From Loktanella sp. DSM 29012 (lineage in GTDB: Bacteria > Pseudomonadota > Alphaproteobacteria > Rhodobacterales > Rhodobacteraceae), in NCBI RefSeq assembly GCF_900110705.1, contig NZ_FOEJ01000001.1, forward strand, positions 255,501 through 319,500: a stretch of DNA of 64,000 nucleotides, read 5' to 3'. A program made the translations under genes and the position numbers. The notes beneath the pieces were generated by a model. That model was given only the letters and a program-made list of their open reading frames with translations, ran no database searches and was not told the origin of the DNA. Numbering within the stretch: the stretch's first letter is position 1; every line of letters begins with the position of its first letter. Shown here one piece after another: positions 17,915 to 27,753 of the stretch.

Positions 17915-20832
17915 GTCAGCACCTCTGGCGTGGCAGGGTCGCTGTCTGTCCATTCGCCACGGCGCGACAGATGATCGTAGTCGCCGTCGAACGTGACGCG
18001 CTGCGGTGCCCGCCGGGCGGTATAGGGCCAATCGTCCCTCTGGCACATGGTCAGGAATTTTATCAGCTGCGCCCAGACAAGGTCCGGCGGGTGGTCGTCC
18101 AGCGGGGCTGCGACCTGCGGCATCCCGCGCTTGATCCCCAGAAATGCAGCGGCCTGCGTCTGACGCACTCCAACCGCGGCAAAGGCACCGCGCTCGATCA
18201 TCGCGGCCTCCAGCAGCAGCTGTTTGTCGAATGCGGCCTGTTCCTTGGCCGTGGGCAGGGTTCCGGTCTTGTAGTCATAGATCAGGGCCCGCCCGTCGGG
18301 GGTGGCGTCGATCCGGTCTGCCTTGCCGTTCAGGACGATGTCAGGTCCGGGCATGGTGATTTCGCCCCATGTTTCCAGGGCAACCAGCGTGCCGTCCTTC
18401 TGGCGCATGGCCTCTTGTTGCAGAAAATCGGGTGCGATCTGGTCGAACAGGACACGCCATTGCAGGCGCACGGTGGGCCAGGGGCACATTTCGGCCAGCG
18501 TGTCGTTAGTGATGGTACGCAACAGGTCGCGGGCGGCAGGATCAGACGCATCGGGTCGTGCGCTGACAAACCGTTCGAGGATCTTGTGAAACACATCCCC
18601 CTTGAGCGCCGCATCCACATCGGCTGTCAGCGGTTTCAGCGCGGTCAGACCAAGGATCTTGCGCGCGTAGATCGCATAGGGATCACGGTAGAGCGTCTTG
18701 ATCTGGGTGACAGACACTTTCCTTGGTCGTGCGCTGGCGGGTGGCATGGGTGCCGGGCGTGTCGCCCGGTCGATCAGCACATCAGGTTGCGACAAACGGG
18801 CCGCGTGTCGCAGCCAGACTGCCCCGCGCGCACGCATCTGGTCCAGCGCCTGCGGACCCTGCGCATCAGGCAATCCCGCTAGCAGGTTGGTCAGGCGATT
18901 GACCCAGCGCGACGGCACGGTTTCCGCATCGCGGCGGGCGCGGGTGATCCAGACCTGCGGGGCGCAGATGGCCTGTTGGAAATCATGTGCCGACAGCCCG
19001 ATCTGGCGCTCTGGCAGAAGCAGCCCGGCCTGCGCGCGCAATGTCCGGTTCAGCCAGGGATCGGGTTTGGGACTGGGTGGCCAGATGCCGTCGTTCATGC
19101 CGCCCAGGATGACCAGTTCGGCACCGCCGACACGCGCCTCGAGCGTGCCGAGGATCGTGATACCCGGATGGCCCGCATCGCGGTCGCGGACGGTCTTGGC
19201 CGCCATCAGCGCGCGAAACAGCGCTGCATAGTCGCGGTTGTCCATCGGGTTTCCGGCATCGGCATCCCGTGCGATGGCCGCCATGACACCCTGCATCATG
19301 CGGCCTGCCGCCTTCTTGAACAACTCTCCGGTATCGCGCCCATCTGGTCCCGCAGCGAGCAGTTCCGCAACAGCCATGTGCTGTGTGAGGTGATCCACGA
19401 TCGGCAAGGTGCCGGAATGATCCAACGCGCTGATGACGCGCGCAACCCAGGCTGTCCAATCGTCCAGCCCGTCCTTTGGGTTGGACATGCTGCCGACCCA
19501 TGCCGTCATGACCGCCGGCGTGACAACGGGCGGACCGCCACGGCGCAGATGCAGTTCCAGGTCGCGGGTCCACAAAAGGTGCTGACGGCCTGCGACACTG
19601 CTGTTGGTCAGCGGGTGTTTGAGCAGGATCAGCAGGACCTCGGCGGTGATCGGCCTGCCAAAGGCGGTGACGATATGTTCCATGAACCGACCCGGCGGTG
19701 ACAGGCCCAGCGGCAGGCCGCCGCTGTCGTCCGGCGTGATATCCCAACGATCCAGTGCAGCGGTGACCTGCCGGGTCAACATCCGGTCCGGCGAAATCAG
19801 CGCCGCAGGCACGCCATCCGCCGCAGCCTGTCGCAGGCGCAGGGCAATGACCTCTGCCTCTGCGCGGGGGCTGTCGGCCTCGATCAATGTGACATCGGCC
19901 ATGGCAGCGGGCAGGTCGGTCAGCGCTGCGCCGTCACGGCGCCATTGGTCCGTCACGGGGGCAGGGCGTAGCGACAGCGATACAAGTGCCGCGCGCGCCG
20001 GGGCGGGCGGTGGCTGGTCGGTCCAGGGACAGACAAGGTCCGCTGACAGGTCAAGGTCGCGCATCAGGCGGCGATAGCGATATTGCGGATGATCCTCGTG
20101 GGTCAGCGTGCCACCCATGCTGTCCCAGACATGCTGCGGCATGTCGAAATCATAGCCGGGCAGCACGACGGCCCCCTGCGGCAGTCTGGACACGGCCTGC
20201 ATCAGCAGCCCGGTGGCACCGCGCGATCCGGTGGAACCTGCAACGATGACGGGATGGTCCGGCGGCTGAACCGCCCATAGGTCGATCAGGGACAGGATGT
20301 GCATGCGCTGGCGGGCTGCCGCATCGGGTTGTGCGGCCTCTGCGATGAAATAGGGCTCCAGCAACCTGAGGAATTTCAACGCCTGCTGCCAATGGCCGGA
20401 CACATCGGTGACATCCAATTGGGTCAGGGTTTCGAAATCGACGCCTTCACCATGCATTTCGTCCATCAGCGCAGCCAGGCTGTCCGACAGATCATAGAGT
20501 GCTGCACGCGGCAGGCCGGGTGTGGCATCAATCAGCTTTTCCACGGCGCGGGACAGTTCCAGCCTGCGGCGCAGGGGTGATACAGGCAGATCGGCTGACC
20601 CGATTTCTCCTTCGAATGCCAGGTCGGTGACCAGTTTGATCCGCGGCAGCAGTCGCGCCGGGCCAGCATCGAATGCGGCCCTGATTTGTCGCTGCATCCG
20701 GGCTGCGTTCACGTAGATCCGGATCTGTGACAGATCCGTGCTGCGTGCGGCCAACCCGCCGACAAAGGCCTGCGCAAAATCGACACCGGGGGCCAGCCCG
20801 AACAGCCTGGGGTGATCGCTGGGGTCAAACAT
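17911..20832 (-). CDS. addB: AddB, second subunit of the AddAB helicase-nuclease
   Basis: 973 aa. In the alphaproteobacterial type, AddB has a degenerate helicase-like region plus a C-terminal RecB-family nuclease. Visible are [14 protein letters not shown] in the middle and the nuclease motif region [15 protein letters not shown] followed by KQLLLEAAM near the end. The Walker A seen in AddA is not obvious here, as expected for the alphaproteobacterial form. The start overlaps the end of murU by 8 bases and the stop overlaps addA by 4, indicating coupled translation. Confidence 0.95.
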   Translation of the reverse strand: MFDPSDHPRLFGLAPGVDFAQAFVGGLAARSTDLSQIRIYVNAARMQRQIRAAFDAGPARLLPRIKLVTDLAFEGEIGSADLPVSPLRRRLELSRAVEKLIDATPGLPRAALYDLSDSLAALMDEMHGEGVDFETLTQLDVTDVSGHWQQALKFLRLLEPYFIAEAAQPDAAARQRMHILSLIDLWAVQPPDHPVIVAGSTGSRGATGLLMQAVSRLPQGAVVLPGYDFDMPQHVWDSMGGTLTHEDHPQYRYRRLMRDLDLSADLVCPWTDQPPPAPARAALVSLSLRPAPVTDQWRRDGAALTDLPAAMADVTLIEADSPRAEAEVIALRLRQAAADGVPAALISPDRMLTRQVTAALDRWDITPDDSGGLPLGLSPPGRFMEHIVTAFGRPITAEVLLILLKHPLTNSSVAGRQHLLWTRDLELHLRRGGPPVVTPAVMTAWVGSMSNPKDGLDDWTAWVARVISALDHSGTLPIVDHLTQHMAVAELLAAGPDGRDTGELFKKAAGRMMQGVMAAIARDADAGNPMDNRDYAALFRALMAAKTVRDRDAGHPGITILGTLEARVGGAELVILGGMNDGIWPPSPKPDPWLNRTLRAQAGLLLPERQIGLSAHDFQQAICAPQVWITRARRDAETVPSRWVNRLTNLLAGLPDAQGPQALDQMRARGAVWLRHAARLSQPDVLIDRATRPAPMPPASARPRKVSVTQIKTLYRDPYAIYARKILGLTALKPLTADVDAALKGDVFHKILERFVSARPDASDPAARDLLRTITNDTLAEMCPWPTVRLQWRVLFDQIAPDFLQQEAMRQKDGTLVALETWGEITMPGPDIVLNGKADRIDATPDGRALIYDYKTGTLPTAKEQAAFDKQLLLEAAMIERGAFAAVGVRQTQAAAFLGIKRGMPQVAAPLDDHPPDLVWAQLIKFLTMCQRDDWPYTARRAPQRVTFDGDYDHLSRRGEWTDSDPATPEVLT

Positions 20833-21508
20833 CGTGCTCTTTCAACATGGCCTCGGCTTGCGGAATGCTCTCGGGGCGACCGACATCACAGATCAAGCCG
20901 TCCCAGACCAGACCATATAGACCGCCATCCGCGATCATCTGGTCCCAGATCACATTCAACGAAAAGGCCGGCACGCGCACACCGTGGACCCGGTTCGTGC
21001 GCGTCAGTTGCAAACCGGTATAGACATAGTCCTGACCACGGGTCAGCCGCCCGTCAGCCGCCCGGGCAAAATCACCCGGTCCGCTGTGTCCGTGCATCCG
21101 GGTTGTCGGCACCAGCAGCAGTAGCGCCTCCATCGCGGGTGTCCAGCCAGCGCAAAGGGTTCGGACGGGGTTTGGTCCGCACCAGACGGCGTCGGTGTTC
21201 AGCGTGACAACAGGATCATTGCCCAAAAGCGATAAAGCGTGGCGCAAACCACCACCGGTTTCCAACAGCGCGACCTCGTCAGATATCGCGATGTCGCGTC
21301 CGCGCAGGTGATCGTGAATCATCGCGCCCTTGTAATGGGCATTGACCACGCGCCTGCCGATGCAGGGGACGTCTGTCAGGTCCAGCGCGTGATCCAGCAG
21401 GGTGCGTCCGGCGACTGTGATCAGCGGTTTGGGTCGCGTGTAGGTCAGGGGGGCCATCCGGGTCCCCTTGCCAGCGGCGAACAGCAGTGCGGGATAGGTG
21501 CGCGTCAT
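20825..21508 (-). CDS. murU: MurU-type nucleotidyltransferase (MurNAc-1-phosphate uridylyltransferase)
   Basis: 227-aa sugar-nucleotide transferase with the N-terminal [12 protein letters not shown] loop and PKPLI segment, a metal-site Asp in LNTDAVW, and a late segment with GLYGLVWDG. MurU makes UDP-MurNAc from MurNAc-1-phosphate in the peptidoglycan recycling route that bypasses de novo synthesis (and fosfomycin). Its partner amgK is directly upstream with a 4-base overlap. The specific substrate is inferred from this pairing. Confidence 0.85.
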   Translation of the reverse strand: MTRTYPALLFAAGKGTRMAPLTYTRPKPLITVAGRTLLDHALDLTDVPCIGRRVVNAHYKGAMIHDHLRGRDIAISDEVALLETGGGLRHALSLLGNDPVVTLNTDAVWCGPNPVRTLCAGWTPAMEALLLLVPTTRMHGHSGPGDFARAADGRLTRGQDYVYTGLQLTRTNRVHGVRVPAFSLNVIWDQMIADGGLYGLVWDGLICDVGRPESIPQAEAMLKEHDV

Positions 21509-22452
21509 GGGGCGACCGGCGCGGGAATGTCGCGCAGCACGATGTCGCGCAGTTCGGACAGCGCAGGATGTCCAAGGTCGCGTAACAGCACTGACCAGAC
21601 ACGCGGCATCATCGCGGAATAGCGCCCCTTGCCGCCCGCGATCAGACGGCAGAACACACCCAGAATCCGCAGATTGCGCTGGGCACCCAGCACGGCAAGG
21701 CGCAGCGCCATATCGTCTGCCGTCTCACCTGTCGCGCGGGCAAAACGCGCGGTTTCGCGTGCGATTATGTCAGCAGGCACGTCGCGGCGAATATCGGACA
21801 AGAGCGAGGCCAGATCATAGCCGCGCGGCGCAAGGCAGGCATCCTGGAAATCCAGCAGACCTACGCGGTCGCTGCCCGAGGCCTGCGGACGCCAGATCAG
21901 GTTTTCCGCGTGGAAATCCCTCAGAGCGATCCGGTCCGCCAATGGTGCGTGGCGGGTCAAAGCCTCTTGAACAGCGGCAACCAGCGGTGCGGGATCGGAT
22001 CCGGCATAGAGTTCGGCCGTGATGGCGACCATCTGCCCGCCCCGTACCGGGTCGATCTGCGGCAACTCCAGTGGTGCAGCACCGTCAAGTTGGATCAGCA
22101 CATCGGTTGCCGCATCATACAGGACCTGCTGATCTGCGGGTGTTCGGGACGCCATTTGCGCCAGGCTTTGTTGTCCGAGGTCGGACAAAAGCAGGAACCC
22201 CGCGGGATCGGCACTGATGATCCGGGGCGCGCAAAACCCATGATCCGTCAGATAGCGGGCAATCCGCACGAATTGCGCTGTATCCTCGCCTGTCGCCGGG
22301 TCAGCGTCCATCAGGATCAGGCTGTCGCCCCCGGGTGCCGTCAGGCGTGCGTAGGCGCGTGACGATGCATCGGCCGCGATGGGTTTTGCGGCCCAATCGG
22401 AAACCCCTGCATCGGTCAAAAAGCGGGTCATCATGGCCGAACGGTCAGTCAT
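21505..22452 (-). CDS. amgK: AmgK-type anomeric MurNAc/GlcNAc kinase
   Basis: 315-aa aminoglycoside-phosphotransferase-fold kinase. The catalytic loop reads [11 protein letters not shown] and the metal-binding Asp lies in [21 protein letters not shown]. AmgK phosphorylates MurNAc at C1 to feed MurU. The start overlaps the end of tsaE by 8 bases and the end overlaps murU by 4. A second Met at residue 7 is an alternative start. The tsaE-amgK-murU order is common in alphaproteobacteria. Confidence 0.85.
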   Translation of the reverse strand: MTDRSAMMTRFLTDAGVSDWAAKPIAADASSRAYARLTAPGGDSLILMDADPATGEDTAQFVRIARYLTDHGFCAPRIISADPAGFLLLSDLGQQSLAQMASRTPADQQVLYDAATDVLIQLDGAAPLELPQIDPVRGGQMVAITAELYAGSDPAPLVAAVQEALTRHAPLADRIALRDFHAENLIWRPQASGSDRVGLLDFQDACLAPRGYDLASLLSDIRRDVPADIIARETARFARATGETADDMALRLAVLGAQRNLRILGVFCRLIAGGKGRYSAMMPRVWSVLLRDLGHPALSELRDIVLRDIPAPVAP

Positions 22453-22909
22453 TCAACCAGCCCAGTTTCTGCTGCCATCGTTCGGGACCGGTCAGCGTGA
22501 CGGTGTGGTGGTCGGTCGCGGCCGTGAAATGACAGGTCAGCGCATCACCGGGTGTTTCTTGCCCCAAGCGGTCTGGCCACTCGATCAGACAAATCGCATC
22601 TTCAAAAGCATCCTCAAGACCCAGTTCCAGCACCTCGTCCGCGCTGGTCAGCCGATACAGGTCGCAGTGCCAGATTTCGGTTTCCCCGTCATCGTATGTC
22701 TGTACCAGTGTAAACGTCGGAGAAGGCACATCCTCCATCCGGCGCAGCCTGTTGCGAATGAATGCGCGTGCAAATGTCGTCTTGCCAGCCCCGATATCAC
22801 CGCTGAGCAGAAGTGTGTCACCACGGTCCAGCGCAGCGGCAAATTGCGCGGCAAGCGCCTCGGTCTTTGCGAGGTCTGGCAGGGTGATCTGGGTGCAAAA
22901 GGTCGACAT
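22445..22909 (-). CDS. tsaE: TsaE, ATPase of the tRNA t6A37 synthesis complex
   Basis: 154-aa P-loop ATPase needed for threonylcarbamoyladenosine at position 37 of ANN-decoding tRNAs, working with TsaB, TsaC and TsaD. The P-loop is SGDIGAGKTTF, followed by SPTFTLVQTY, HCDLYRL and LIEWPDRLG, all typical. The partner tsaD is elsewhere in this window (34265-35359). It lies 40 bases after the PAS gene and overlaps amgK. Confidence 0.95.
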   Translation of the reverse strand: MSTFCTQITLPDLAKTEALAAQFAAALDRGDTLLLSGDIGAGKTTFARAFIRNRLRRMEDVPSPTFTLVQTYDDGETEIWHCDLYRLTSADEVLELGLEDAFEDAICLIEWPDRLGQETPGDALTCHFTAATDHHTVTLTGPERWQQKLGWLND

Positions 22910-22949
22910 GCAACCAGAGTAATCGCCCCCACCTTGGCCGCAACCGGAT

Positions 22950-24554
22950 TCAGCCGCGCGCGACCCGTTGTTTCGTCCTGTGCGTTTGCGTCACGCAGCC
23001 CATCGGTGGCTGGCCATCGGCGGGCAGGAATTTTACCATCGTCATCCCGGCGGGGATCGGATGCGCCTCGCAACGCAGACGGCGCCCGTTCACCAGGATG
23101 ATGTCATCTGTGACAACCTCGCGCCGCGGGCCGAGCTGGCCGAATTTTTCGACCTTGCGCCAGAAATCCGTGGGTGCGCTGTGCGATTTCCAAAGGCGCA
23201 GCGCTGTTCGCAGATCCTGCAAGTCGAACGGATGGCTATTTTGGTCGCCCCACATCTGGGTGTAGGCTTGGTTTGTCATGATCAACGTGCTGGCATCGGA
23301 AAAAACCGCGATGGCATCGGGCAGCGTATCCAGCACCGCCTGACCGGTTTCGATTTCGACGCGAAAACGCCGGGTCAGCGAGACTTCGGCGCTGATATCC
23401 TCGAACAATATGGCGATGGCACCATCGGGGTGTGGACGGCCGGTCACGCGAAAAATCTGGCCATCCGGAAGGTCCCATCGGTCGGAATAGGCACCGTCGG
23501 TCGTCACTGCATCGAGGGCTGCAAACTGTTCGCGCCAGCCGGGATAATCCTTTGGTTCAGGAAGTTTGCGCATCTCGCGCAGCCGGTCCAGCAACGATTC
23601 CAGCGTCGGGCGAACGGTGACGAACTGAATGGGCAGACCAAACATGTCGACAAAGGCGGGGTTGAACATCGTCAGTTTGCGGTCGCGGTCAAAGATCGCA
23701 AGCCCGGTGGACAGTTCCGCAAAGGTTTTCACCAGTGTCTGCCGAAAACCCTGCAACTCTCGCTCGGCGCGCATCGTGTCATTGGCGTCGGTTGCGAAAA
23801 ACAACGTCGAACCGGGCAGAGGGGTTGCGGTGATGTCGAACCAATGCTCTGCCTCTTCGCCGTGCAGTTGCAGTGACAGGCGACGCGCGTGGGGCGCGCG
23901 ACACCCATTGTCGGGCACGGAGATTTCGTTGAACAGTCGTTGTCCGGGCCAGATGCGACCTGCACCCGGCGAATCCGGCCGCGTCCGTTCCGCATAGGCC
24001 AGATAGGCAGCATTCGCCCAAATCAGTTCGCCGCGCGAATCCTCTTGCCAGATAAGTTGCGGTGTCTCGCGCAGGATGTCGCGCAGTTGGGTCAGTTCCT
24101 TGTTCTGGATCGCGTGTTCCATTGCGGCGAAGCGGTCGCTTGCCTGTTCGGCCTCAGCCGCCTCGAGGCTGATGCGGGTCAAACCGTTTTCGTTCCTGAT
24201 CTGGATACGGATCGTGTCGTCCTGTCCTGCCGGGACCTGTCGACTGTCATTCCAGTCCAGATCGCCCAACGTATCCTGCAGCGTCGGGAACTGGTCCCCG
24301 AGCACATGCAAAAGTGCCCCCAGATCGCCAAGTTTGTCGCGGTGGTCGCCGATCAGCGCGGACCCACTGGGCGATGCGTCGATCAATATATCCCGGTCGA
24401 ACAGAAAAACGGGTGTCTGCGCGATCATGTTTGGTCGCAGCGGAACGGACGCAATTCCTGACGTTGATCGGACAAAGATGGATGCCGCTGTCAGGCCTGC
24501 CACGCAAAGGCAGGCCGCAACGAAAAGAAGGATAGAATCATAGATCACGATCAA
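22950..24554 (-). CDS. divL: membrane-anchored multi-PAS protein, DivL-like, without a kinase domain
   Basis: 534 aa. One N-terminal membrane helix (about 7-28) is followed by at least three PAS-like domains: near 150-250 (QLIWQEDSRGELIWANAAY), 265-375 (STGLAIFDRDRKLTMFNPAF) and 390-500 (LPDAIAVFSDASTLIMTNQAY). No H-box or HATPase motif follows. In Rhodobacter capsulatus a PAS protein of this shape, encoded near the reg genes, was described as DivL, acting in the CckA-ChpT-CtrA pathway; I assign the name from architecture and locus. A perfect TTAA-N7-TTAA box lies about 40 bases upstream. It heads the run through tsaE to trxA. Confidence 0.65.
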   Translation of the reverse strand: MIVIYDSILLFVAACLCVAGLTAASIFVRSTSGIASVPLRPNMIAQTPVFLFDRDILIDASPSGSALIGDHRDKLGDLGALLHVLGDQFPTLQDTLGDLDWNDSRQVPAGQDDTIRIQIRNENGLTRISLEAAEAEQASDRFAAMEHAIQNKELTQLRDILRETPQLIWQEDSRGELIWANAAYLAYAERTRPDSPGAGRIWPGQRLFNEISVPDNGCRAPHARRLSLQLHGEEAEHWFDITATPLPGSTLFFATDANDTMRAERELQGFRQTLVKTFAELSTGLAIFDRDRKLTMFNPAFVDMFGLPIQFVTVRPTLESLLDRLREMRKLPEPKDYPGWREQFAALDAVTTDGAYSDRWDLPDGQIFRVTGRPHPDGAIAILFEDISAEVSLTRRFRVEIETGQAVLDTLPDAIAVFSDASTLIMTNQAYTQMWGDQNSHPFDLQDLRTALRLWKSHSAPTDFWRKVEKFGQLGPRREVVTDDIILVNGRRLRCEAHPIPAGMTMVKFLPADGQPPMGCVTQTHRTKQRVARG

Positions 24555-24593
24555 GGCCCCCAGACGTATCTACCCAAAGACTGTCCGCCGGAG

Positions 24594-24610
24594 GTTAATG
24601 CCGCATTAAC
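24594..24610 (-). promoter_or_regulatory. candidate CtrA box upstream of the DivL-like gene
   Basis: 17-bp perfect palindrome around a single base (GTTAATGC-C-GCATTAAC). It contains TTAA-N7-TTAAC, the full CtrA recognition pattern of alphaproteobacteria. It is centred about 48 bases before the ATG of the PAS gene, in the 64-bp gap after regB. The fit to the consensus is direct observation; binding is inference. Confidence 0.6.
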
Positions 24611-24618
24611 AGGCCCGA

Positions 24619-25974
24619 TCAGGGCAGGAATGCGGGGTTTTTTCCCAGTGTGGGGCGGTGCGCCGGGCTGATATCGACGAGGGCGCGCATCGGCCATGTG
24701 ACAGTCACCACGGCACCGGATTCGGATTTGTTGGCGAATGTCAGGCTGGCACCAGACCGTTCCAGCAGTGTTTTCGCGATAAAGAGACCAAGCCCCATGC
24801 CGCTGTAGGCCGGACGTTTTTCGCCGTCGATTTCTGACCGCCTGCGCCGCACGTAGGGGTCGCCGATGCGACCGATGACCGATTGCGGAAACCCGTGCCC
24901 GTCGTCACTGATCATGACCCGCGCCTCGGTGGCCGACCAGTCGATGCGCACGACGACTGCCTCTTGGGCAAAGTCGACGGCATTCTGGATCAGGTTGCGC
25001 AATCCGTGGATGATTTCGGGTTTGCGCTGGATCGTGGGCTGCGGGACGGAGCCGCCCTTGATGTCGAACAGAACACTTGCCTTGCGGTCCAGATGCGGTT
25101 CGGCGGCCTCGCGGGCGACGGCCTCCAGCGGGGCGGTTTTCATCATCAGGTCGTCCTTGCCCGCGCGCCCCATGGATTGCAGGATCTCTCCGCAGCGGTC
25201 GGCTTGCGACCGGATCAGCATCACATCGTCGCGCAGGTCGGGGTTGCCACCCAGTTCCGCGACCAATTCGGTGCTGACCAGTTTGATCGTGGCCAGTGGT
25301 GTGCCCAGTTCATGCGCTGCCGCTGCGACAACACCGCCCAGGTCCGTCAATTTCTGTTCGCGTTCCAGGGCCAGCTGTGTTGCCAGCAACGCATCGCCCA
25401 TACTGTGCATTTCAGTTGTCACCCGCCGGGCGTAGATGCCCAGAAACATGACGCCAATCACCAATGAGACCCAATAGCCAAAGCCAAAGAGCGGCGGCAG
25501 GATCAACAGCGAACCATCCGCCAACTGAAGTGGCAGGGACGTAAAGCTGATCAGCGTGATCATCCCGATCGCCAGCGCCCCGAGTGCGAGAAAACTCAGC
25601 AGGTGCAGGACCGTTGCCGCGATGGTGACCGGGGCCAGGATCAACAGGGCAAAGGGATTGTTCAGGCCACCTGTCAGATACAGCAGCAGACCCAGTTGCA
25701 GGATGTCGAATGCCAGCATGGCGCTGGCTTCGCGTTCGGACAGGCGTTTATTCTGGGGAAAATACGCGTGTGTGGCGATATTGGCGATGGCGGCCACGCA
25801 GATCGTCGAAATGACCGGCGTCAGGGGCAATGTCAGCCCGTAGAGCTGGACCGCGACAAGGATCGCCACAACCTGACCGCCGACAGCCGCCCACCGCAAC
25901 GTCAGCAGTGTCCGGAGCCGGACCCAGTTGCTGCGTTCGTGCTGTGCCAGCATCGATATGTCGTAACTCTCCAT
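24619..25974 (-). CDS. regB: RegB/PrrB redox-sensing histidine kinase
   Basis: 451-aa sensor kinase of the global redox system that controls photosynthesis, respiration and carbon/nitrogen fixation genes in Rhodobacteraceae. Six membrane helices occupy about 25-185. The quinone-site heptapeptide GGLNNPF is at 102-108, the H-box AAAHELGTPLATIK has His221, and the redox-active Cys corresponds to Cys261 in RSQADRCGEIL. N-box and G-box (LIQNAVDFA, MISDDGHGFP, GMGLGLFIAK) are intact. Divergent from senC-regA across 84 bases. Confidence 0.96.
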   Translation of the reverse strand: MESYDISMLAQHERSNWVRLRTLLTLRWAAVGGQVVAILVAVQLYGLTLPLTPVISTICVAAIANIATHAYFPQNKRLSEREASAMLAFDILQLGLLLYLTGGLNNPFALLILAPVTIAATVLHLLSFLALGALAIGMITLISFTSLPLQLADGSLLILPPLFGFGYWVSLVIGVMFLGIYARRVTTEMHSMGDALLATQLALEREQKLTDLGGVVAAAAHELGTPLATIKLVSTELVAELGGNPDLRDDVMLIRSQADRCGEILQSMGRAGKDDLMMKTAPLEAVAREAAEPHLDRKASVLFDIKGGSVPQPTIQRKPEIIHGLRNLIQNAVDFAQEAVVVRIDWSATEARVMISDDGHGFPQSVIGRIGDPYVRRRRSEIDGEKRPAYSGMGLGLFIAKTLLERSGASLTFANKSESGAVVTVTWPMRALVDISPAHRPTLGKNPAFLP

Positions 25975-25999
25975 GATCGCCCTTAAATGTGATGCGTGT

Positions 26000-26015
26000 G
26001 CCCATTGTTATGGGC
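26000..26015. promoter_or_regulatory. inverted repeat in the regB/senC divergent promoter gap
   Basis: Perfect repeat GCCCAT-TGTT-ATGGGC in the 84-bp gap between the starts of regB and senC. It could be an operator or autoregulatory site for the locus. It does not match the published RegA-type GCGNC/GNCGC pattern closely. Confidence 0.35.
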
Positions 26016-26058
26016 CGGTGGATAGGCAATCAATGCGACGCTTTTGAAAGGAGCCCTG

Positions 26059-26661
26059 ATGAACCGCGCGATCGTCCTCGTTTCCGGTGCTGCCATTGCT
26101 GCCGTGGTAGGTGTGTCACTGTCCCTGACCTTCAATCGTGGTCAGGATCTGGCATCCTGTTTCAGCACCAACGCCGAAGGTGCCGACATCGGTGGCCCAT
26201 TCACGCTGGTCAATCAGGAGGGGCAGACGGTCACGGATGCAAATGTCATCACGGAACCGACGCTGGTCTATTTCGGATACGGGTTCTGCCCTGATGTCTG
26301 TCCCATCGACAATGCCCGCAACGTGGCGGCGGTGGATCTGCTGGCGGAACAGGGTGTGTCGGTCACGCCTGTGTTCATTTCCGTGGATCCCGCACGCGAT
26401 ACCCCCGAATTCATGGCCGATTACGCAGCAAACATGCACCCCAAGATGATCGGCCTGACCGGAAGCGAGGCACAGGTCAAGGCAGCGGCGGATGCCTACA
26501 AGGTCTATTATGCACGCAACGGGGATGATCCTGACTATTACCTCGTGGACCATTCCGCGTTTACGTACCTGATGCTGCCGGACACCGGTTTTGCGACATT
26601 CTTTCGCCGCGACACACCGCCGCAGCAGATCGCTCAAGAGGTCAGTTGCGCCTTAACATAG
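26059..26661 (+). CDS. senC: SenC/PrrC, Sco-family copper protein
   Basis: 200-aa membrane-anchored thioredoxin-fold protein that delivers copper to the CuA or CuB site of cytochrome oxidase and is linked to RegB signalling in Rhodobacter. The N-terminal anchor is at about 4-24. The copper motif CPDVC is at 77-81 in YFGYGFCPDVCPID, and the conserved His lies in VDHSAFTYLM. The ATG at 26059 has AAAGGAG upstream; a TTG five codons earlier lies inside that sequence. First gene of senC-regA. Confidence 0.95.
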   Translation: MNRAIVLVSGAAIAAVVGVSLSLTFNRGQDLASCFSTNAEGADIGGPFTLVNQEGQTVTDANVITEPTLVYFGYGFCPDVCPIDNARNVAAVDLLAEQGVSVTPVFISVDPARDTPEFMADYAANMHPKMIGLTGSEAQVKAAADAYKVYYARNGDDPDYYLVDHSAFTYLMLPDTGFATFFRRDTPPQQIAQEVSCALT

Positions 26662-26716
26662 ATTGACGGCCTGCCGCGCGGTCCTATCTCTTGGGTAACA
26701 AGGCAAGGTATTGAAA

Positions 26717-27268
26717 ATGAACAGCGACACACGCGATCTCGGCCCTGACCCGTCACTTTTGCTGGTGGACGATGACGAGGCTTTCGTCAAACGTCTTGCC
26801 AAGGCGATGGAAAAACGGGGGTTTGTTGTCGAAACGGCTGAATCCGTGGCCGAAGGCAAGGCAATCGCGTCTGCCCGGCCGCCTGCCTATGCCGTGGTTG
26901 ACCTGCGGCTGGAGGACGGCAACGGCTTGGATGTGGTAGAGGTGCTGCGCGAACGCCGTCCGGAATCGCGGATCGTTGTTCTGACGGGCTATGGTGCAAT
27001 CGCCACCGCGGTTGCCGCGGTCAAGATCGGTGCGACCGACTATCTGGCGAAACCCGCTGACGCGACGGATGTGACCAATGCCCTGCTGGCCGGACAGGAC
27101 GAATTGCCGCCGCCGCCCGACAACCCGATGAGCGCGGATCGCGTGCGTTGGGAACATATCCAGCGCGTTTATGAATTGTGCGACCGCAACGTGTCTGAAA
27201 CGGCGCGCAGGCTCAGCATGCACCGCCGGACGCTGCAACGGATCCTCGCAAAACGCAGCCCGCGCTAA
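26717..27268 (+). CDS. regA: RegA/PrrA response regulator
   Basis: 183-aa partner of RegB. In the receiver domain the acidic pocket is VDDDEAF (18-20) and the phospho-acceptor is Asp62 in VVDLRLEDGNG, with Thr90 and Lys112. A Pro-rich linker (PPPPDNP) follows, then a Fis-type helix-turn-helix at about 145-180 (CDRNVSETARRLSMHRRTLQRIL), highly conserved in the family. Start ATG at 26717 gives the usual length. It lies 55 bases after senC and converges on the GNAT gene with a 4-base overlap. Confidence 0.97.
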   Translation: MNSDTRDLGPDPSLLLVDDDEAFVKRLAKAMEKRGFVVETAESVAEGKAIASARPPAYAVVDLRLEDGNGLDVVEVLRERRPESRIVVLTGYGAIATAVAAVKIGATDYLAKPADATDVTNALLAGQDELPPPPDNPMSADRVRWEHIQRVYELCDRNVSETARRLSMHRRTLQRILAKRSPR

Positions 27269-27753
27269 AGGTCGAAACGCTTGCGGATGCGGTCGACACG
27301 GGTGCCGTCGCGCAGCGGAACATCAATCAGCCTGTCGAAATCGACAAATCCCATCGCGGCATAATAGCGCAGTCCACTGTCGTTGTCCGCGCGGATCGTG
27401 GCGTCGATGGTGGCAAAGCCCTCGGACAGCGCCCTGGCTCTGGTTGCTGCGAACAGGGCACGGCCAATGCCCTTGCCCGCATGATCGCCTGACACGAAAC
27501 TGGCGATGATCGCCCAGCCCTGCATCGCAGCATCATCGGGGTCGGGACGGGCGAGCATCTGAAACCCGCCGATCTTGCCGCCCATATCCGCGACATGCGT
27601 GCAGATCAGTGCAGGGCGCGAGATGTAGTGCTGTCGCATCCGATCCACATCGAACGAGGTTTGATGTGCTGTCGTGCCACCCTCGGCGATGATCGGGTTC
27701 AGCACATCGAGCATCCCCAGTGCGTCCGCTGACGTGGCCTGTCGGATCATCAT
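27265..27753 (-). CDS. GNAT-family N-acetyltransferase
   Basis: 162 aa, one GNAT domain. The acetyl-CoA loop appears as GDHAGKGIGRALF, and the late motif NDSGLRYYAAMGF is typical. Residues 1-60 resemble phosphinothricin-type acetyltransferases; the substrate is unknown. Two Met codons start the frame. The gene follows the HD gene with a 4-base overlap and converges on regA. Confidence 0.85.
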   Translation of the reverse strand: MMIRQATSADALGMLDVLNPIIAEGGTTAHQTSFDVDRMRQHYISRPALICTHVADMGGKIGGFQMLARPDPDDAAMQGWAIIASFVSGDHAGKGIGRALFAATRARALSEGFATIDATIRADNDSGLRYYAAMGFVDFDRLIDVPLRDGTRVDRIRKRFDL

